Program-made: the position numbers and the translations under genes
Part shown: piece by piece, positions 19,464 through 29,943 of the stretch
Layout of the letters: each line of letters begins with the position of its first letter
How positions within the stretch are numbered: the stretch's first letter is position 1
Notes under the pieces: model-generated
Seen by the model: only the letters and a program-made list of their open reading frames with translations
What the model was told of the DNA's origin: nothing
Databases searched by the model: none
NCBI GenBank assembly: GCA_016861025.1
Contig: BOKO01000025.1
Location: 1 to 64,000, forward strand
Length of the DNA stretch: 64,000 nucleotides
Source of the DNA: Chloroflexota bacterium
GTDB lineage: Bacteria; Chloroflexota; Anaerolineae; Caldilineales; Caldilineaceae
Reading direction: 5' to 3'

Positions 19464-21263
19464 ATGCTGACCGAATTGCACATACGAAATTTTGCGATTA
19501 TTGACGAGCTTGTTCTTGAGTTTGGTCCCGGCCTGAACATCCTGACCGGAGAAACCGGCGCCGGCAAGTCGATCATCATCGACGCCGTCGGGCTGCTGTT
19601 GGGCGACCGCGCCGCTGTTGAGTGGGTGCGAGCGGGCGCTGAGATGGCGCAGATCGAGGCGACCTTTCTGCTGCCCGCCGACCCGGAACGTGCGGCTGAA
19701 GTGAGTTCGCTGCTCGAAAGCGAGGGTCTCGACGATCCTGACAACCCGCAGTGGGTGGTGTTGAACCGCGAGGTGCGGCTCAACGGGCGCAACGTCTGCC
19801 GCATCAACGGGCGCAGCGTCAGCCTGCAACTGCTCGCCGACGTCGCCGGGCTGCTGGTCGATGTCCACGGACAGGGCGAACATCTGGGCTTGCTGCGCCC
19901 GCGCACGCACATTCACCTGCTCGACCGCTACGGCGGGTTGATGGCGCAGCGCACCCAAATCGCCAACCTGGTGGCGGAACTGCGCCGCGTGCGCAGCGAG
20001 CTGCAGCGGCTACGGCAAGACGCTCGCACAATGGCGCAGCGGCTCGACCTGCTCAGTTTTCAGGTGGAGGAAATCACGGCGGCGCAGCTACGGCCAGGCG
20101 AAGACAACGAGCTAGAGGCGGAGCGCCGTCGCCTGGGCAACGCCGAGGCGCTGACCAGCCTGGCGCAGACTGCGTATGGCATCCTGAACCAGGGTGACGG
20201 CGAAGTGCCTGGCGCCATCGACATGGTCAGCGAGGCGGTTGGACGGCTTGAGAAACTGGCGCGCATCGACCCGGACATGGCGCAGCACGCCGACGAGGGT
20301 CAGGCGCTGATCGAGCAGTTGAGTGACCTGGCGCGCGCGCTGCAAGATTACGCCGAGTCACTGGAGTTCAACCCGGAGCGGTTGGCGGAGGTCGAAGAGC
20401 GTCTTGAACTGATCGCCAACCTGAAGCGCAAATACGGCGACACCATTGAACAGATCGTTGCCTACGGCGCCAAAGCGCAGCGCGAACTGGAAGAACTGGG
20501 CAACTGGGAGGCCAAGACCACTGACCTGGAGGCGCAGGAGGAGAAACTGCTGCGGCAGGTCGGTGCGCTGTCGGCGCAGCTGAGCGCACGCCGCAAAGCC
20601 GCCGGCGAGGCGATGGCGCGCGAGGTCGAACGAGAGCTGGCAGATCTGAAGATGGTGCGGGCGCGCTTCGGCGTCGCCATCGAACAGAGCGAACGCAGCG
20701 ACGGCGCCTACCTGCCCGATGGTCGTCGCGTCGCCTTCGACAGCACTGGCGTCGATCAGGTCGAGTTTTTGATCAGCGCCAACCCGGGCGAGCCGCTCAA
20801 GCCGATGGCGCGCGTCGCTTCGGGCGGCGAGACGGCGCGGCTGATGCTGGCGCTCAAAAGCACGCTGGCGCACGCCGACGCCACGCCCACGCTGATCTTC
20901 GACGAGATCGACCAGGGCATCGGCGGGCGCGTCGGCGCGATTGTCGGACAAAAACTGTGGCGGCTGACCGGCTCAAGCGCCAACGCCAACGGCGCCGCGC
21001 CAACAACCCATCAGGTGCTCTGCATCACGCATCTGCCGCAGCTTGCCGCATTCGGTGACCGCCATTTCACCGTCAGTAAACAGCTTTTGGACGAGGGCGG
21101 CGTCGAACGCACACACACCGTCGTCCGCGCGCTGCACGACGAAGATCGCATCCACGAGCTGATGCTGATGCTCGGCGCGCACAGCGACGCAGGCCGCCGC
21201 TCGGTCGAGGAGATGCTCGGCGAGGTCACACAGGTTAAACAAGGTGCGTTCGCACTACAATAA
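19464..21263 (+). CDS. recN: DNA repair protein RecN
   Basis: 599-aa SMC-like ATPase acting in recombinational double-strand break repair. MLTELHIRNFAIIDEL and Walker A GETGAGKS (about residues 29-36) open the protein. A coiled-coil-forming middle part (about 160-390) follows, then the ABC signature VASGGETARLMLALK and Walker B TLIFDEIDQGIGGR with VLCITHLPQLAAF at the C-terminus. A short Ala/Asn-rich insert (SSANANGAAPTTHQ) precedes the last motif. Length is close to the family norm. Confidence 0.95.
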   Translation: MLTELHIRNFAIIDELVLEFGPGLNILTGETGAGKSIIIDAVGLLLGDRAAVEWVRAGAEMAQIEATFLLPADPERAAEVSSLLESEGLDDPDNPQWVVLNREVRLNGRNVCRINGRSVSLQLLADVAGLLVDVHGQGEHLGLLRPRTHIHLLDRYGGLMAQRTQIANLVAELRRVRSELQRLRQDARTMAQRLDLLSFQVEEITAAQLRPGEDNELEAERRRLGNAEALTSLAQTAYGILNQGDGEVPGAIDMVSEAVGRLEKLARIDPDMAQHADEGQALIEQLSDLARALQDYAESLEFNPERLAEVEERLELIANLKRKYGDTIEQIVAYGAKAQRELEELGNWEAKTTDLEAQEEKLLRQVGALSAQLSARRKAAGEAMAREVERELADLKMVRARFGVAIEQSERSDGAYLPDGRRVAFDSTGVDQVEFLISANPGEPLKPMARVASGGETARLMLALKSTLAHADATPTLIFDEIDQGIGGRVGAIVGQKLWRLTGSSANANGAAPTTHQVLCITHLPQLAAFGDRHFTVSKQLLDEGGVERTHTVVRALHDEDRIHELMLMLGAHSDAGRRSVEEMLGEVTQVKQGAFALQ

Positions 21264-21317
21264 TTGAGTCATCCAAACCAGATTTCTGACAGCGACCTGG
21301 TTTGTCGAGATTGGATC

Positions 21318-22172
21318 ATGACCGAAAACACCTGGCGCAAATACCTGACCGACTACAACGAAGGGCTGGGTCTCGTCTACGAGCGCTTTGTCCTCAACGA
21401 CTTTCTGGAGCGGCTGCGCCGGCAATACGCCATCCACTCGGTGCTCGAAGCGCCACTCTACGGCATGGCGGGCGTGAGCGGCATCAACGATGTCGAACTG
21501 GCGCGCGCCGGCGTGGCGGTGACGATGGTCGACGACACGCCCGAACGCATCGAAGGCGTGCAGCGCATCTGGGTGGAGGATTTGCGGTTGCCCGTCAACC
21601 TGGTCTGTATCGACCCGGGCGCGTGGGGACGGCTGCCCTTTCCCGACCTCAGCTTTGACCTGACCTGGGAATGGGCGGGGCTGTGGTACATCGCCGACCC
21701 GGCCGGGCTGCTGCGCGAGCTGGTGCGCACCAGCCGCAACCTGGTCTTTGTCGCCATGCCCAACAACATCCAGGTCGGCTATTGGATGCGCAAACTGGTG
21801 ATCGACCGCGATTTCTTCGCCACCCACGACGAAAGCTGGACCGACATCGGGCGCATTCGGCGCATCCTCGAAGCGGAGGGCGTCGAGATCATCGAGGAGG
21901 GCGTGCTCGACACCCCGCCCTGGCCCGATACGGTGATGCCCGCCAATGAGGTGCTCAAACGCCTTGGCATCCGGAGCCAGGCGCTGGAGGAGCAGTTCAC
22001 CGGCGAAGGGTGGCGCTGGAGCACAATGGCGTATTATCTGAACGAAGAACCAGACCTGCGCGCACGGGTGATGAAATACGCCTGGCTCGACCATGCACCG
22101 CTGCCATGGCGGATTAAGGCGGTGTGGGCGCACCATCGTTATCTGGTGGGGCGCGTCGCAACCGGAAATTGA
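21318..22172 (+). CDS. SAM-dependent methyltransferase-like protein
   Basis: 284-aa protein with a class I methyltransferase-like layout. A glycine-poor motif I region (VLEAPLYGMAGVSGIND), an acidic end of strand 2 (VTMVDDTPERI) and a post-motif segment LPFPDLSFDLTWEWAGLWYI corresponding to motif IV follow in order. The substrate is unknown. ATG 21318 is preferred to a TTG at 21264. It follows recN closely but has no known functional link. Confidence 0.6.
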   Translation: MTENTWRKYLTDYNEGLGLVYERFVLNDFLERLRRQYAIHSVLEAPLYGMAGVSGINDVELARAGVAVTMVDDTPERIEGVQRIWVEDLRLPVNLVCIDPGAWGRLPFPDLSFDLTWEWAGLWYIADPAGLLRELVRTSRNLVFVAMPNNIQVGYWMRKLVIDRDFFATHDESWTDIGRIRRILEAEGVEIIEEGVLDTPPWPDTVMPANEVLKRLGIRSQALEEQFTGEGWRWSTMAYYLNEEPDLRARVMKYAWLDHAPLPWRIKAVWAHHRYLVGRVATGN

Positions 22173-22300
22173 CGTGCTGTATGTTGCGTGCTGCGTGACG
22201 CATAGCCGAATGCCGCAACACGTAACACCTGACACGCACCATGTAACACGCAATTCTTGTGACACGCCCTCCCCAAAACAGGACACGTGTCACATGACAT
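22173..22300. repeat. Second simple-repeat family (GTGTTGC/GCAACAC-type)
   Basis: Left half with GTATGTTGCGTGCTGCGTGAC and right half with GCAACACGTAACAC, CACGCACC and GTAACACGC form a degenerate inverted heptad repeat about 110 bp long between the methyltransferase and pgm. It is built like the AATCTCC elements but from another unit. Confidence 0.6.
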
Positions 22301-22350
22301 TGGTTGATCCCAACGTATGATTGGTGCAGAAACAAAAAGGAGGAGCTTGT

Positions 22351-23994
22351 ATGACGAGTCAACTGGCCGGCAAGCCGGCGCCACGGACACTGTTGCAGAA
22401 CATCCCGCGACTGATTTCAGCATATTACACGCATCTTCCTGATCCGAACAATCCAGCGCATCAAGTCGCTTTTGGGACATCGGGTCACCGCGGCTCGTCG
22501 CTGCGCAACTCCTTCAACGAACGTCACATTCTTGCCATCAGTCAGGCGATCTGCGACTATCGCCGCGAGGAGGGCATCGACGGCCCCCTGTTTCTGGGCA
22601 TGGACACTCACGCGCTCTCCGAGCCAGCGATGGTCACAGCCGTCGAAGTGCTGGCCGCCAACGATGTTGAACTTGTGATCCAGGCAGGCATGGGCTACAC
22701 GCCAACGCCGGTCATCTCGCATGCCATCCTCACCTATAACCGCAATCGGCAGGCGCACTTCGCCGATGGCATCGTGATCACGCCATCGCACAATCCGCCC
22801 GACGATGGCGGCTTCAAATATAACCCGCCGAGCGGTGGGCCTGCGGACACGTCGATCACCAGACGCATTGAACGTCGCGCCAACGATCTGCTGCGTGACG
22901 ATCTGCGCGGAGTCAAGCGCCTGCCTTGGGGCAAAGCCAAGACCTCGCCGTGCACACACGAATATGATTTCGTCGCCGATTATGTCGCCGATTTGAAAGA
23001 TGTGCTCGACTTCGACGCCATTGTCGCGGCGGGGCTGCGCATCGGCGTCGATCCGATGGGGGGCGCTGCGGTCGCCTACTGGGAGCCGATTGCACAGACC
23101 TATGGCCTCAACCTGACCATCGTCAACGACGCCATCGACCCGACTTTTGGCTTTATGACGGTCGATCACGATGGCAAGATTCGCATGGATTGCTCGTCCC
23201 CCTATGCAATGGCAAGCCTGATCAGCCTCAAAGATCAATTTGACATCGCCTTTGGCAACGACCCGGACGTCGACCGCCACGGCATCGTAACCCCTAGCGT
23301 AGGGCTGATGAACCCGAATCACTATCTGGCAGTGGCGGTGAACTACCTCTTCCAGCATCGCCCCGGCTGGCGCTCCGACGCCGCCATCGGCAAGACGCTG
23401 GTGTCGAGTTCGATGATCGACCGCGTGGCGAAAAGCCTGGGGCGCACGCTGGCAGAGGTGCCGGTTGGCTTCAAATTCTTCGTCGACGGTCTGCTCACCG
23501 GCGACTTTGGCTTTGGCGGTGAGGAAAGTGCGGGTGCGTCGTTCTTACGACGCCGCGGCACGGTGTGGACAACCGACAAAGATGGCATTATCCTTGCCCT
23601 GCTTGCCGCCGAAATCACCGCAGTCACGGGCAAGGACCCTGGCGAGCACTATCAGGACCTGGAGGCGCAGTTTGGCCGCGCCTATTACGCGCGCATCGAC
23701 GCCCCCGCTAATCGCGAGCAAAAAGCCATTCTGGGCAATCTCTCGCCGGAGAAGGTCAAAGCGCAGACGTTGGCTGGCGAACCGATCATCGCCCGACTCA
23801 CACAGGCGCCCTACAACCAGGCGCCGATCGGCGGACTGAAGGTTGTCACCGAGAACGGTTGGTTTGCCGCACGCCCGTCGGGCACGGAGGATGTCTACAA
23901 AATCTACGCCGAGAGCTTCATCAGCGAGCAGCACCTGCATCAGATTCAAGAAGAGGCGCGACAGATCGTGAGCGATGCGCTGAGTGCAGGTTGA
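22351..23994 (+). CDS. pgm: Phosphoglucomutase (alpha-D-glucose phosphate-specific)
   Basis: 547-aa Pgm (E. coli Pgm 546), interconverting glucose-1-P and glucose-6-P. Visible motifs: FGTSGHRGSS near the N-terminus, catalytic serine loop ITPSHNPPDDGG (about residue 146), metal loop DPDVDRHG, sugar-binding GGEESAG, and phosphate-binding RPSGTEDVYKIYAE at the C-terminus. ATG 22351 has AGGAGG at ideal distance. Confidence 0.97.
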   Translation: MTSQLAGKPAPRTLLQNIPRLISAYYTHLPDPNNPAHQVAFGTSGHRGSSLRNSFNERHILAISQAICDYRREEGIDGPLFLGMDTHALSEPAMVTAVEVLAANDVELVIQAGMGYTPTPVISHAILTYNRNRQAHFADGIVITPSHNPPDDGGFKYNPPSGGPADTSITRRIERRANDLLRDDLRGVKRLPWGKAKTSPCTHEYDFVADYVADLKDVLDFDAIVAAGLRIGVDPMGGAAVAYWEPIAQTYGLNLTIVNDAIDPTFGFMTVDHDGKIRMDCSSPYAMASLISLKDQFDIAFGNDPDVDRHGIVTPSVGLMNPNHYLAVAVNYLFQHRPGWRSDAAIGKTLVSSSMIDRVAKSLGRTLAEVPVGFKFFVDGLLTGDFGFGGEESAGASFLRRRGTVWTTDKDGIILALLAAEITAVTGKDPGEHYQDLEAQFGRAYYARIDAPANREQKAILGNLSPEKVKAQTLAGEPIIARLTQAPYNQAPIGGLKVVTENGWFAARPSGTEDVYKIYAESFISEQHLHQIQEEARQIVSDALSAG

Positions 23995-24029
23995 AGACGA
24001 GGCAAAGGACAGGCTGCAAGGGGTGAAGA

Positions 24030-24060
24030 GAAACCGAGTTTCTTTGAGAAACTCGGTTTC
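24030..24060. terminator. Perfect 14-bp hairpin after pgm
   Basis: Arms GAAACCGAGTTTCT and AGAAACTCGGTTTC with a 3-base loop, 36 bp after the pgm stop. It looks like a transcript-end hairpin; the arm is itself partly palindromic, as in dispersed palindromes known from cyanobacteria and Chloroflexota. Confidence 0.6.
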
Positions 24061-24102
24061 TGGCTGATGATTGACGGGCACAACGAAAACAATGAAATAT
24101 CA

Positions 24103-24118
24103 GTGCAGATATCTGCAC
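24103..24118. promoter_or_regulatory. Perfect 16-bp palindrome upstream of the CoA-transferase operon
   Basis: GTGCAGATATCTGCAC, about 105 bp before the CoA-transferase start. A candidate operator; no recognised factor. Confidence 0.4.
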
Positions 24119-24221
24119 CTTGAACGTATACGGATAGATGGCATAGTTTGACCTGACTTCCACTAAATACAGGATAGTCAGCTTCGGGCTGTGGCTACAA
24201 GAGAAAAGATGAGAACTATTT

Positions 24222-25511
24222 ATGCGAATTACAAGTGCTGAGGAGGCTGTCCGGGTGATCAAATCCGGCGATCGAGTATTTGTGCATGGCGGTGCAGCAA
24301 CGCCTGCACAGCTTGTGTTGTCGATGACGGCGCGTGCGAACGAGCTGCGCGCGGTCGAAATTGTACATCTCCACACCGAGGGGCCGGCGCCCTACGCCGC
24401 AGCAGACCTGACTGAAAGTTTCCGCACCAACTGCCTGTTTGTCGGTGCGAATGTGCGCGATGCGGTCAACGAGGGTTTTGCCGACTATATCCCCGTCTTT
24501 CTGAGCGAAGTGCCGGGGCTGTTCCGCAAGGGCATTATGCCGCTCGATGTAGCGCTTGTGCAGGTTTCACCGCCTGATCGTCATGGCTTTTGCTCGCTCG
24601 GCGTTTCGGTCGATGTGGCGCGCGCCGCGGTGCAGGTCGCTCGCCACGTAATCGCCCAGATCAACCCAAACATGCCGCGTACACACGGCGATGGTCTCAT
24701 CCACATCAGCAACATTGACAGCGCGGTGGTGGTGGATGACCCATTGGTGGAGATACCGCCTGGCGAACCCGGTCCGATTGAAACAGCCATCGGTCGCTAC
24801 GCGGCCGAATTGATCGAGGACGGTGCAACGTTGCAAATGGGCATCGGCGCCATCCCGAACGCCGTGCTCTATGCGCTGCGCAATCACCGCGACCTGGGCA
24901 TCCATACGGAAATGTTCTCTGATGGCGCCATCGACCTGATTGAGCGGGGCGTGGTCAACAACGAGAAGAAGCGCATCCATCCCGGCAAGGTCGTCAGCGC
25001 CTTTGCCATGGGGACGCGGCGGCTCTACGACTATATCGACGACAACCCGCAGGTCGTGCTGCTCGATGTGGCTTACGTCAACGACACGGCGGTGATTCGG
25101 CGCAATCCAAGGGTGACCGCCATCAACAGCGCCATCGAAGTCGACCTCACCGGTCAGGTTGGCGCCGATTCGATGGGCACGCGGCAATATTCGGGCGTCG
25201 GCGGGCAGATGGACTTCGTGCGCGGCGCAGCGCTCTCCGAGGGCGGCAAACCGATTATTGCGTTGCCTTCGGCGACAAGCAAGGGCGTTTCACGCATCGT
25301 GCCGTATCTGCGTCTCGGCTCCGGCGTCGTGACTACACGCGCCCACGTGCATTATGTCGTAACTGAATATGGCATTGCCTATCTTTATGGCAAAAACCTG
25401 CGCCAGCGCGCCCGCGCCCTGATCGACATCGCCCATCCTGACCATCGCGAGGAGTTGGAAAAGATGGCATGGGAACGCTTTAAGCGCTGGCCCGAGCACG
25501 TTTTTGCGTAA
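24222..25511 (+). CDS. Acetyl-CoA hydrolase/4-hydroxybutyrate CoA-transferase family protein
   Basis: 429-aa family I CoA-transferase (Cat2/AbfT-like). Conserved features: GDRVFVHGGAATPAQL, GVSVDVARAAVQVA, the glycine-rich LQMGIGAIPNAVL, the catalytic glutamate segment HTEMFSDG (about residue 228) and GGQMDFVRGA. It transfers CoA between acetyl-CoA and a short acid such as butyrate or 4-hydroxybutyrate; which one cannot be told. The stop codon overlaps the start of the next gene by one base (TAATG), so the three following genes form an operon. Confidence 0.9.
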   Translation: MRITSAEEAVRVIKSGDRVFVHGGAATPAQLVLSMTARANELRAVEIVHLHTEGPAPYAAADLTESFRTNCLFVGANVRDAVNEGFADYIPVFLSEVPGLFRKGIMPLDVALVQVSPPDRHGFCSLGVSVDVARAAVQVARHVIAQINPNMPRTHGDGLIHISNIDSAVVVDDPLVEIPPGEPGPIETAIGRYAAELIEDGATLQMGIGAIPNAVLYALRNHRDLGIHTEMFSDGAIDLIERGVVNNEKKRIHPGKVVSAFAMGTRRLYDYIDDNPQVVLLDVAYVNDTAVIRRNPRVTAINSAIEVDLTGQVGADSMGTRQYSGVGGQMDFVRGAALSEGGKPIIALPSATSKGVSRIVPYLRLGSGVVTTRAHVHYVVTEYGIAYLYGKNLRQRARALIDIAHPDHREELEKMAWERFKRWPEHVFA

Positions 25512-26173
25512 TGTCATTGCAAACATCCTTGTCTATCCACCGGCTCACGCTGATTCCGCTTACGCCGGAGCATGCAACAGACGCAGCCAGGCTGCACATG
25601 ATTGGGCAGCCTGGCTCGTTTTTGACCAGCCTCGGCGCCGACGTGCTGGAGGTGGTCTATCAGCAGTTGCCGCGCTCGCCTGTTGGTTTCGGCTTTGCTG
25701 CGGTCGATCCAGCGCGGCCGCAGGAGTTGCTTGGTTTTGTCAGCGCCACAACCAGCGTCGGTGCACTGTTCTTCGAGATGGGGACGCGGCGGCTGCCTGC
25801 ATTTGCGCCGCCGCTTCTGCGTCGGTTTTTTCAGTCGCCAGGTCTCGCCCTGCGCGCCATGCAGACCGTCGCCTATCCCTTTCTCCATTCCACGGCGCCC
25901 GATGGCGTCACGCCTGCCGAACTGCTGTCGATCATGGTGCGCCCCGAAGTGCGCGGCGTCGGGCTTGGTGCACTATTGATAAACGCACTCAAGGCGGAAT
26001 GTCAACGTCGCCGCATCACAGTGATCGATGTAACTGTGGCGGCTGCGAACGACGGCGCACAGCGATTTTATGTGCGTCACGGCTTTACATACAAACAAAG
26101 CTTCACGCTCTACGGGCAGCCGATGCGTCTTCACCGCGCCGACATTGCTGCGCGCGCTGAACAACCATTTTGA
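25511..26173 (+). CDS. GNAT-family N-acetyltransferase
   Basis: 220-aa protein with a GNAT acetyl-CoA-binding segment VRPEVRGVGLGALLINALKAE (about 140-160) and the C-terminal GAQRFYVRHGFTY strand-helix. The N-terminal part is longer than in minimal GNATs. Substrate unknown. It starts inside the stop of the CoA-transferase and ends 5 bp before the ATG of the next gene. Confidence 0.82.
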   Translation: MSLQTSLSIHRLTLIPLTPEHATDAARLHMIGQPGSFLTSLGADVLEVVYQQLPRSPVGFGFAAVDPARPQELLGFVSATTSVGALFFEMGTRRLPAFAPPLLRRFFQSPGLALRAMQTVAYPFLHSTAPDGVTPAELLSIMVRPEVRGVGLGALLINALKAECQRRRITVIDVTVAAANDGAQRFYVRHGFTYKQSFTLYGQPMRLHRADIAARAEQPF

Positions 26174-26178
26174 CGGCC

Positions 26179-27375
26179 ATGCACCTCTGGCTCATCTCAC
26201 CCTATCATAGCGGCAGCCACCAGGCGTGGGCGGAAGGTTACGCGCGCCACTCACGTCATCGAGTGTCGCTGCTGACGATGGCAGGGCGCTTCTGGAAGTG
26301 GCGAATGCAAGGCGGCGCCATCGAGCTTGCAATGCAGGCGCGGCAGTTGCTGACGGAAGCGTCGCCGCCCGATGCGGTGCTTGCGACCGACATGCTCAAT
26401 CTGCCGACGTGGCTGGGGCTGATGCGGAGGCAATTGCCTGCCACCACGCCTGTGGCGCTCTACATGCACGAAAATCAGCTCACCTATCCGTGGCGACCTG
26501 GCGAGGGTCGCGACCTGACCTACGCCATGATCAACTGGCTGAGCCAGCTTGTCGCCGACGCCGTGATCTTCAACAGCCGGTATCATCACGACGCCTGGTT
26601 TGGCGAGCTGCCCAACCTGCTCAAACACTTTCCTGATTACAACCACCTCTCCCAGATCGCTGCCGTCCGCGGCCGCAGCCATGTTGCCGCTGTCGGTCTC
26701 GAAGCCACGGCCATCGCCGGGTTGGAGCGAGAGGGAGGAGAGACGGCAACCTCCGACGCTCAATCTCCAATCTCCAATCTCCTAATCTCGCAATCACCTA
26801 ATCTCACCCTCTCCCTCTCTCCCTCTCTCCCACTCGCTCCCCTCATCCTCTGGAACCAACGCTGGGAGCATGACAAACGGCCCGACCGCTTCTTTGCATT
26901 GCTCTATCGCCTGCGTGAGGCTGGGATTGGTTTCCGACTGGCGGTGGCGGGAGAAAATTTTCGGCAGGTTCCGACAGAGTTCGAGGAGGCGCGCGTCCGG
27001 CTGGCGGATGTGATCGAACATTGGGGGTTTGTCGTCTCTCGCGAAAAGTATTTGCAGTTGCTTGTCGCCAGCGACCTGGTGATCAGCACTGCAGATCACG
27101 AGTTCTTTGGCGTCAGCGTCTTGGAGGCGATTGCCGCAGGAGCGTTTCCGCTGCTGCCCAACCGCTTGAGCTATCCGGAGTTGATCCCGCCGGAGCTGCA
27201 TCCCGCCTGTCTATACAACGACGAGGACGATCTGTTCACCAAAGCCGCCGCCCGCCTGCGCTCCCCGCGCCCGGCGTCGCCGTCTCTGCGCCACTCGATT
27301 ATCGAGCGTTTCGATTGGGCTACAGTTGCCTCCGTTTATGACGATCTGTTGGAGATGCTGGCGCAAAGCAAGTAG
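26179..27375 (+). CDS. DUF3524 glycosyltransferase, tRNA-queuosine alpha-mannosyltransferase-like
   Basis: 398-aa GT-B glycosyltransferase. The N-terminal domain has the DUF3524/GTDC1 signature: SPYHSGSHQAWAEGY, SLLTMAGRFWKWRMQGGA, YMHENQLTYPW and VIFNSRYHHDAWF. The C-terminal Rossmann domain has APLILWNQRWEHDKRPDRFF and the donor-site DHEFFGVSVLEAIAAGAFPLLP. Animal GTDC1 is known as QTMAN, mannosylating queuosine in tRNA-Asp; transfer of that role to this protein is inference. Residues about 192-222, exactly between the two domains, are encoded by an in-frame heptad repeat. ATG 26179 is preferred to TTG 26170. Third gene of the operon. Confidence 0.78.
   Translation: MHLWLISPYHSGSHQAWAEGYARHSRHRVSLLTMAGRFWKWRMQGGAIELAMQARQLLTEASPPDAVLATDMLNLPTWLGLMRRQLPATTPVALYMHENQLTYPWRPGEGRDLTYAMINWLSQLVADAVIFNSRYHHDAWFGELPNLLKHFPDYNHLSQIAAVRGRSHVAAVGLEATAIAGLEREGGETATSDAQSPISNLLISQSPNLTLSLSPSLPLAPLILWNQRWEHDKRPDRFFALLYRLREAGIGFRLAVAGENFRQVPTEFEEARVRLADVIEHWGFVVSREKYLQLLVASDLVISTADHEFFGVSVLEAIAAGAFPLLPNRLSYPELIPPELHPACLYNDEDDLFTKAAARLRSPRPASPSLRHSIIERFDWATVASVYDDLLEMLAQSK
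26757..26846. repeat. Heptad repeat inside the QTMAN-like gene
   Basis: AATCTCC/AATCTCT heptads degrade into CCCTCTCTCC-type sequence. It is translated as an SPISNL-LISQSPNL-like and SLSPSLPLAP-like linker without breaking the frame. Only the right-arm orientation is present. Confidence 0.85.
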
Positions 27376-27398
27376 ATCATCCTCGTGAACTACTGAAT

Positions 27399-27429
27399 TT
27401 GCCTTCTTCTGCCGCACGTGCGCTAAAAT
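27399..27429 (+). promoter_or_regulatory. Possible promoter of the MEMO-family gene
   Basis: TTGCCT (27399-27404), 19-bp spacer, TAAAAT (27424-27429), 45 bp before the start codon. Confidence 0.4.
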
Positions 27430-27474
27430 TGCCGAAAATCCGCCATCTTGATCATCTATGAGTGAAGCTGCGCT

Positions 27475-28695
<1,221 letters not shown>

Positions 28696-28720
28696 TTCGG
28701 CGCTGCGCGTCAAGTCAACG

Positions 28721-28726
28721 TATAAT
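28721..28726 (+). promoter_or_regulatory. Perfect -10 box upstream of the M29 aminopeptidase
   Basis: TATAAT 25 bp after the MEMO-family stop, about 90 bp before the aminopeptidase start. No good -35 at 16-18 bp. A small TGCG-TCAA-CGCA hairpin follows. Confidence 0.4.
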
Positions 28727-28813
28727 GGGTTGCGTCAACGCACCGGCAGACACTCAGCCTGAGGCCGATAGCATACAGGGTGATGTCAATTACAACACCC
28801 AGGAGCGCCAACC

Positions 28814-29920
28814 TTGTTCGATCTACGCGTCGATAACCTTGCCCGCCTGCTTGTGAACTACTGCGTCGCCACGCGCCGCGGCGACTGGGTGTTGATCAAC
28901 GCCGACCTGAACGCACAGCCGCTGGTCGAGCGCGTTTACGCTCACGTACTCGACGCCGGCGCCAACGCCACGGTCGTCTACAATGACGAACAACTCAGCG
29001 AACACTTCTATCGTCACGCGGGTGAGGAGCAATTGCGCTGGGTCTCGCCGCTCGATGAAATGCTGGCGGAACGCGTCGATGCGCGCATCGTTGTGCGCGC
29101 GCCTGCCAACACGCGTTCGCTCACCGGCGTCGATCCGGCGGCGCAGCGCATTCATCAGCAAGCGCTCAAGCCGGTGGCGGATCGCTACCGTCAGCGCGCC
29201 GCGGCGGGCGAACACCGCTGGACATTGACCAACTTCCCCTGTTCTGCGCTGGCGCAGGAAGCCGACATGAGTCTGCGCGAGTTCGAAGACTTTGTCTACG
29301 CCGCCACCTACGCCGACCAGCCCGATCCGGTGGCGGCCTGGCAGGCAATCCACGACCGCCAACAACGCCTGGTTGACTGGCTGACGGGCAAGTCCGAGGT
29401 GGTGGTGCGTGGGCCAAACGTCGATCTGCGGCTCTCGATTGCCGGGCGCACCTTTGTCAACAGCGACGGACGGCGCAACATGCCGAGCGGTGAAATCTTC
29501 ACAGGCCCGGTCGAAGAGTCGGTCGAAGGATGGATTCGCTTCAGCTATCCGGCGATCCGCGGCGGACGTGAGGTCGATGGCGTCGAGTTCACCTTTGCGC
29601 AGGGCAGGCTCGTCGCCGCCAAAGCCGCCAAGAACGAGGCCTATCTGCTCAGCCAGATCGATAGCGACGCGGGCGCGCGCTATCTTGGCGAATTCGCCAT
29701 CGGCACGAACCACCAGATTCAGCGCTTCACCAAAAACATCCTCTACGACGAAAAAATCGGCGGCACGTTGCATGTCGCCCTGGGCGCCGGCTACCCGGAG
29801 ACCGGAAGCCGCAACGATTCCAGCATCCACTGGGATTTCATCTGCGACATGCGCGTCGACAGCGAAATCTGGGTGGATGGCGAGTTGTTCTATCAAAATG
29901 GCAAATTCACCATTGCCTGA
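28814..29920 (+). CDS. M29-family aminopeptidase (AmpT/AmpS-like)
   Basis: 368-aa thermophilic-type aminopeptidase of family M29, cytosolic metal-dependent exopeptidase. Family segments include TNFPCSALAQEADMS, FTGPVEESVEGWIRFSYPA, ARYLGEFAIGTNHQIQ, KIGGTLHVALGAGYPETGS and the metal-binding SSIHWDFICDMR. The start is TTG 28814, supported by AGGAG 8 bases upstream and by the family N-terminus. The next gene follows after 23 bp. Confidence 0.92.
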   Translation: MFDLRVDNLARLLVNYCVATRRGDWVLINADLNAQPLVERVYAHVLDAGANATVVYNDEQLSEHFYRHAGEEQLRWVSPLDEMLAERVDARIVVRAPANTRSLTGVDPAAQRIHQQALKPVADRYRQRAAAGEHRWTLTNFPCSALAQEADMSLREFEDFVYAATYADQPDPVAAWQAIHDRQQRLVDWLTGKSEVVVRGPNVDLRLSIAGRTFVNSDGRRNMPSGEIFTGPVEESVEGWIRFSYPAIRGGREVDGVEFTFAQGRLVAAKAAKNEAYLLSQIDSDAGARYLGEFAIGTNHQIQRFTKNILYDEKIGGTLHVALGAGYPETGSRNDSSIHWDFICDMRVDSEIWVDGELFYQNGKFTIA

Positions 29921-29943
29921 TCGCTCAACAATTGGAGGTTATT

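Noticed and set aside
28823..29896. 357-codon minus-strand ORF
   Set aside because: Shadow of the M29 aminopeptidase, typical for G+C-rich genes.
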